Shown here: positions 5,092-6,005 of the stretch, one piece after another
Layout: every line of letters starts with the position of its first letter
Numbering within the stretch: the first letter of the stretch is position 1
Origin: an uncultured Ruminococcus sp.
GTDB lineage: Bacteria; Bacillota; Clostridia; Oscillospirales; Ruminococcaceae
Direction of reading: 5' to 3'
DNA length: 6,005 nt
NCBI GenBank assembly: GCA_937942105.1
Contig: CALDFS010000299.1
Coordinates: 1-6,005 of the forward strand
The notes under the pieces: model-generated
The model's input: only the letters and a program-made list of their open reading frames with translations
Told to the model about the DNA's origin: nothing
Databases searched by the model: none
Translations under genes and position numbers: made by a program

Positions 5092-5550
5092 ATGTACATT
5101 TTCATTTTCGATTTTGGTGAAAATTCCATAAAAAATAAGGACTTTGGTGATGAAATACTCAGCAATGCTCTTTTTACGCAGTTTATGGTTTATGTCAATC
5201 GAATTTTTTTGCAGACCAGTGCAGTTCCTGACCGCAGATCTTATTCTTCTGATTCTCAGGTTGAACAGCTTCTGAAATATATCAACCGTAATCTGACCGA
5301 AGATCTCTCAATTGACCGACTCTCTGAGAAGTTTTTTTTCAGCAAATATCATATGATGCGAAAATTCAAAAACGAGACCGGCTACACCATTCACAATTAC
5401 ATTACAAGCAAGCGTCTCCTTTTTGCACGTTCTCTGATAAATGAAGGGACTCCTGTCATGAAAGCCGCGCAAATGAGCGGTTTTAACGACTACACGACAT
5501 TTGTACGCTCTTATAAAAAACAGTTCGGAAATGCCCCTTCTCATGTCTGA
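5092..5550 (+). pseudogene. AraC-family regulator lacking its N-terminal sensor domain
   Basis: The 152 residues match the C-terminal half of an AraC/XylS-type transcription factor. Residues about 60-152 form the double helix-turn-helix domain: LSIDRLSEKFFFSKYHMMRK is the first HTH, and VMKAAQMSGFNDYTTFVRSY followed by KKQFGNAPSHV is the second HTH and C-terminal signature. Residues 1-50 (such as YIFIFDFGENS and FTQFMVYVNRIFLQ) look like the linker that normally follows the cupin sensor domain. Full AraC regulators are about 280-300 aa, so roughly 130 residues are missing. There is no Shine-Dalgarno sequence before the ATG at 5092, an in-frame TGA sits at 5086-5088, and only 119 bp separate it from the divergent lipoprotein gene. 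I read it as a 5'-truncated remnant. A short functional regulator with a non-canonical start is possible. Confidence 0.7.
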
Positions 5551-5590
5551 TTCTGTCGATGTATCTCGAACGATTTACCCGTCTATATAC

Positions 5591-5619
5591 TTGAAGTCTG
5601 CCCATATCCAGTATATAAT
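5591..5619 (+). promoter_or_regulatory. Promoter of the response regulator gene
   Basis: -35 TTGAAG (5591-5596), a 17-nt spacer and a perfect -10 TATAAT (5614-5619) predict a start near 5626 and a leader of about 35 nt. TATATAC (5584-5590) and GTATATA (5611-5617) form inverted arms that bracket the -35/-10 region. Confidence 0.82.
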
Positions 5620-5660
5620 AAACGCTATTCAAAAAGTATGAACATTCATGGAGAAAAATT

Positions 5661-6005
5661 ATGATAAGAATTGCAGTTTGCGAAGACGACTATGTCTACA
5701 CCGAAATGATCCGATCGATTCTGCAGTCATGTATCACAGTACCTTACGAGGTAAAATTTTTTTCATCAGGTACTGAATTTTTGAATACACTTACTGATCA
5801 CGGCTGCCCTTATACACTTGTAATTACAGATATCGATCTCGGAGCTCAATCCGTCAACGGAATTACCGTTGCCAAAAGAATCAATAAGATAAATGGCGAT
5901 ACACAGATTATTTTTGTCAGCCAGTATCTGGAATTTGCTTCTGACGTTTACGAAACTTCACATCTCTATTTCGTAAACAAGAAAAAACTCCTCGAATACC
6001 TGCCA
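5661..6005 (+). CDS. Response regulator, receiver domain (LytTR/AgrA-type likely; 3' partial)
   Basis: The frame is open from ATG 5661 to the window edge (115 residues) and encodes a CheY-like receiver domain. The acidic pair D9-D10 lies in MIRIAVCEDD, the phospho-acceptor is D57 in LVITDIDLG, the switch residue S87 is in IIFVSQ, and the conserved lysine is probably K107 in YFVNKKK. GGAG at 5650-5653, seven bases before the ATG, supports the start, as does the promoter upstream. The protein would be phosphorylated by a sensor kinase and change gene expression through an output domain. The VCEDD opening and overall style suggest a LytTR-type output domain, as in AgrA or ComE, but that part lies outside the window. 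A partner histidine kinase is often encoded just downstream in such systems; here it cannot be seen. Confidence 0.88.
   Translation, partial: MIRIAVCEDDYVYTEMIRSILQSCITVPYEVKFFSSGTEFLNTLTDHGCPYTLVITDIDLGAQSVNGITVAKRINKINGDTQIIFVSQYLEFASDVYETSHLYFVNKKKLLEYLP

Noticed and set aside
5008..5201. 12-base exact repeat TTATGTCAATCG at 5008-5019 and 5190-5201
   Set aside because: About one such pair is expected by chance in 6 kb. One copy lies in a leader and the other in the AraC coding remnant, with no shared context.
1..6005. CRISPR array, tRNA or rRNA genes, or a complete insertion sequence
   Set aside because: No evenly spaced long direct repeats, no tRNA-like sequence with a T-loop and anticodon arm, and no transposase frame are seen. 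The cloverleaf-like element at 2351-2415 lacks the conserved tRNA loop sequences.

Overview
The window looks like chromosomal DNA from a low-to-moderate GC Firmicute, most likely a gut-type Clostridia member in the Ruminococcus/Oscillospiraceae range. The reasons are the clear sigma-A type promoters (TTGACA/TATAAT, 17-nt spacers), strong Shine-Dalgarno sites, Bacillus-type LexA boxes of the form GAAC-N4-GTTC, the Clostridia-style Y-family polymerase, and intergenic hairpin arrays with GTGATG linkers. The genus is an inference; nothing here fixes a species.

Layout, left to right. Positions 1-96 hold the last 31 codons of an unidentified plus-strand gene, closed by a strong hairpin terminator (131-165). 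The 190-bp gap that follows carries an unusual symmetric promoter block (about 213-263). It includes a textbook minus-strand extended -10 promoter with no gene downstream, so a short RNA of about 100 nt ending at the terminator hairpin is possible. Next come a 68-aa XRE-family repressor gene (354-560) and, tail to tail with a single base between the stop codons, a Y-family DNA polymerase gene (dinB-like, 562-1776, minus strand). The polymerase promoter holds three tandem LexA-type boxes, so the gene should be SOS-induced.

From 1777 to 2626 there is no convincing gene. After the dinB promoter this stretch is filled with structured DNA: a hairpin array with GTGATG/GTGATA linkers (1888-2036), further hairpins, a possible minus-strand gene remnant (2168-2263), and a 65-bp segment (2351-2415) that folds into a four-way junction with no unpaired base between its helices, flanked by 7-bp direct repeats.

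The second half contains typA/bipA (2627-4444), a ribosome-associated GTPase gene with its own promoter, TTG start and terminator, so probably monocistronic. It is followed by a converging minus-strand gene for a small predicted lipoprotein (4586-4972) with a consensus promoter and its own terminator. Beyond it the DNA becomes AT-rich: an AraC-family DNA-binding domain that has lost its sensor domain and has no Shine-Dalgarno site (5092-5550, probably a remnant), then the first 115 codons of a response regulator (5661 to the window edge) with a clear promoter.

The genes do not form one pathway. The window is a set of single-gene units, each with its own signals: SOS mutagenesis (dinB), translation and stress adaptation (typA), a cell-surface lipoprotein, and regulators. 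The most unusual content lies in the spaces between genes.
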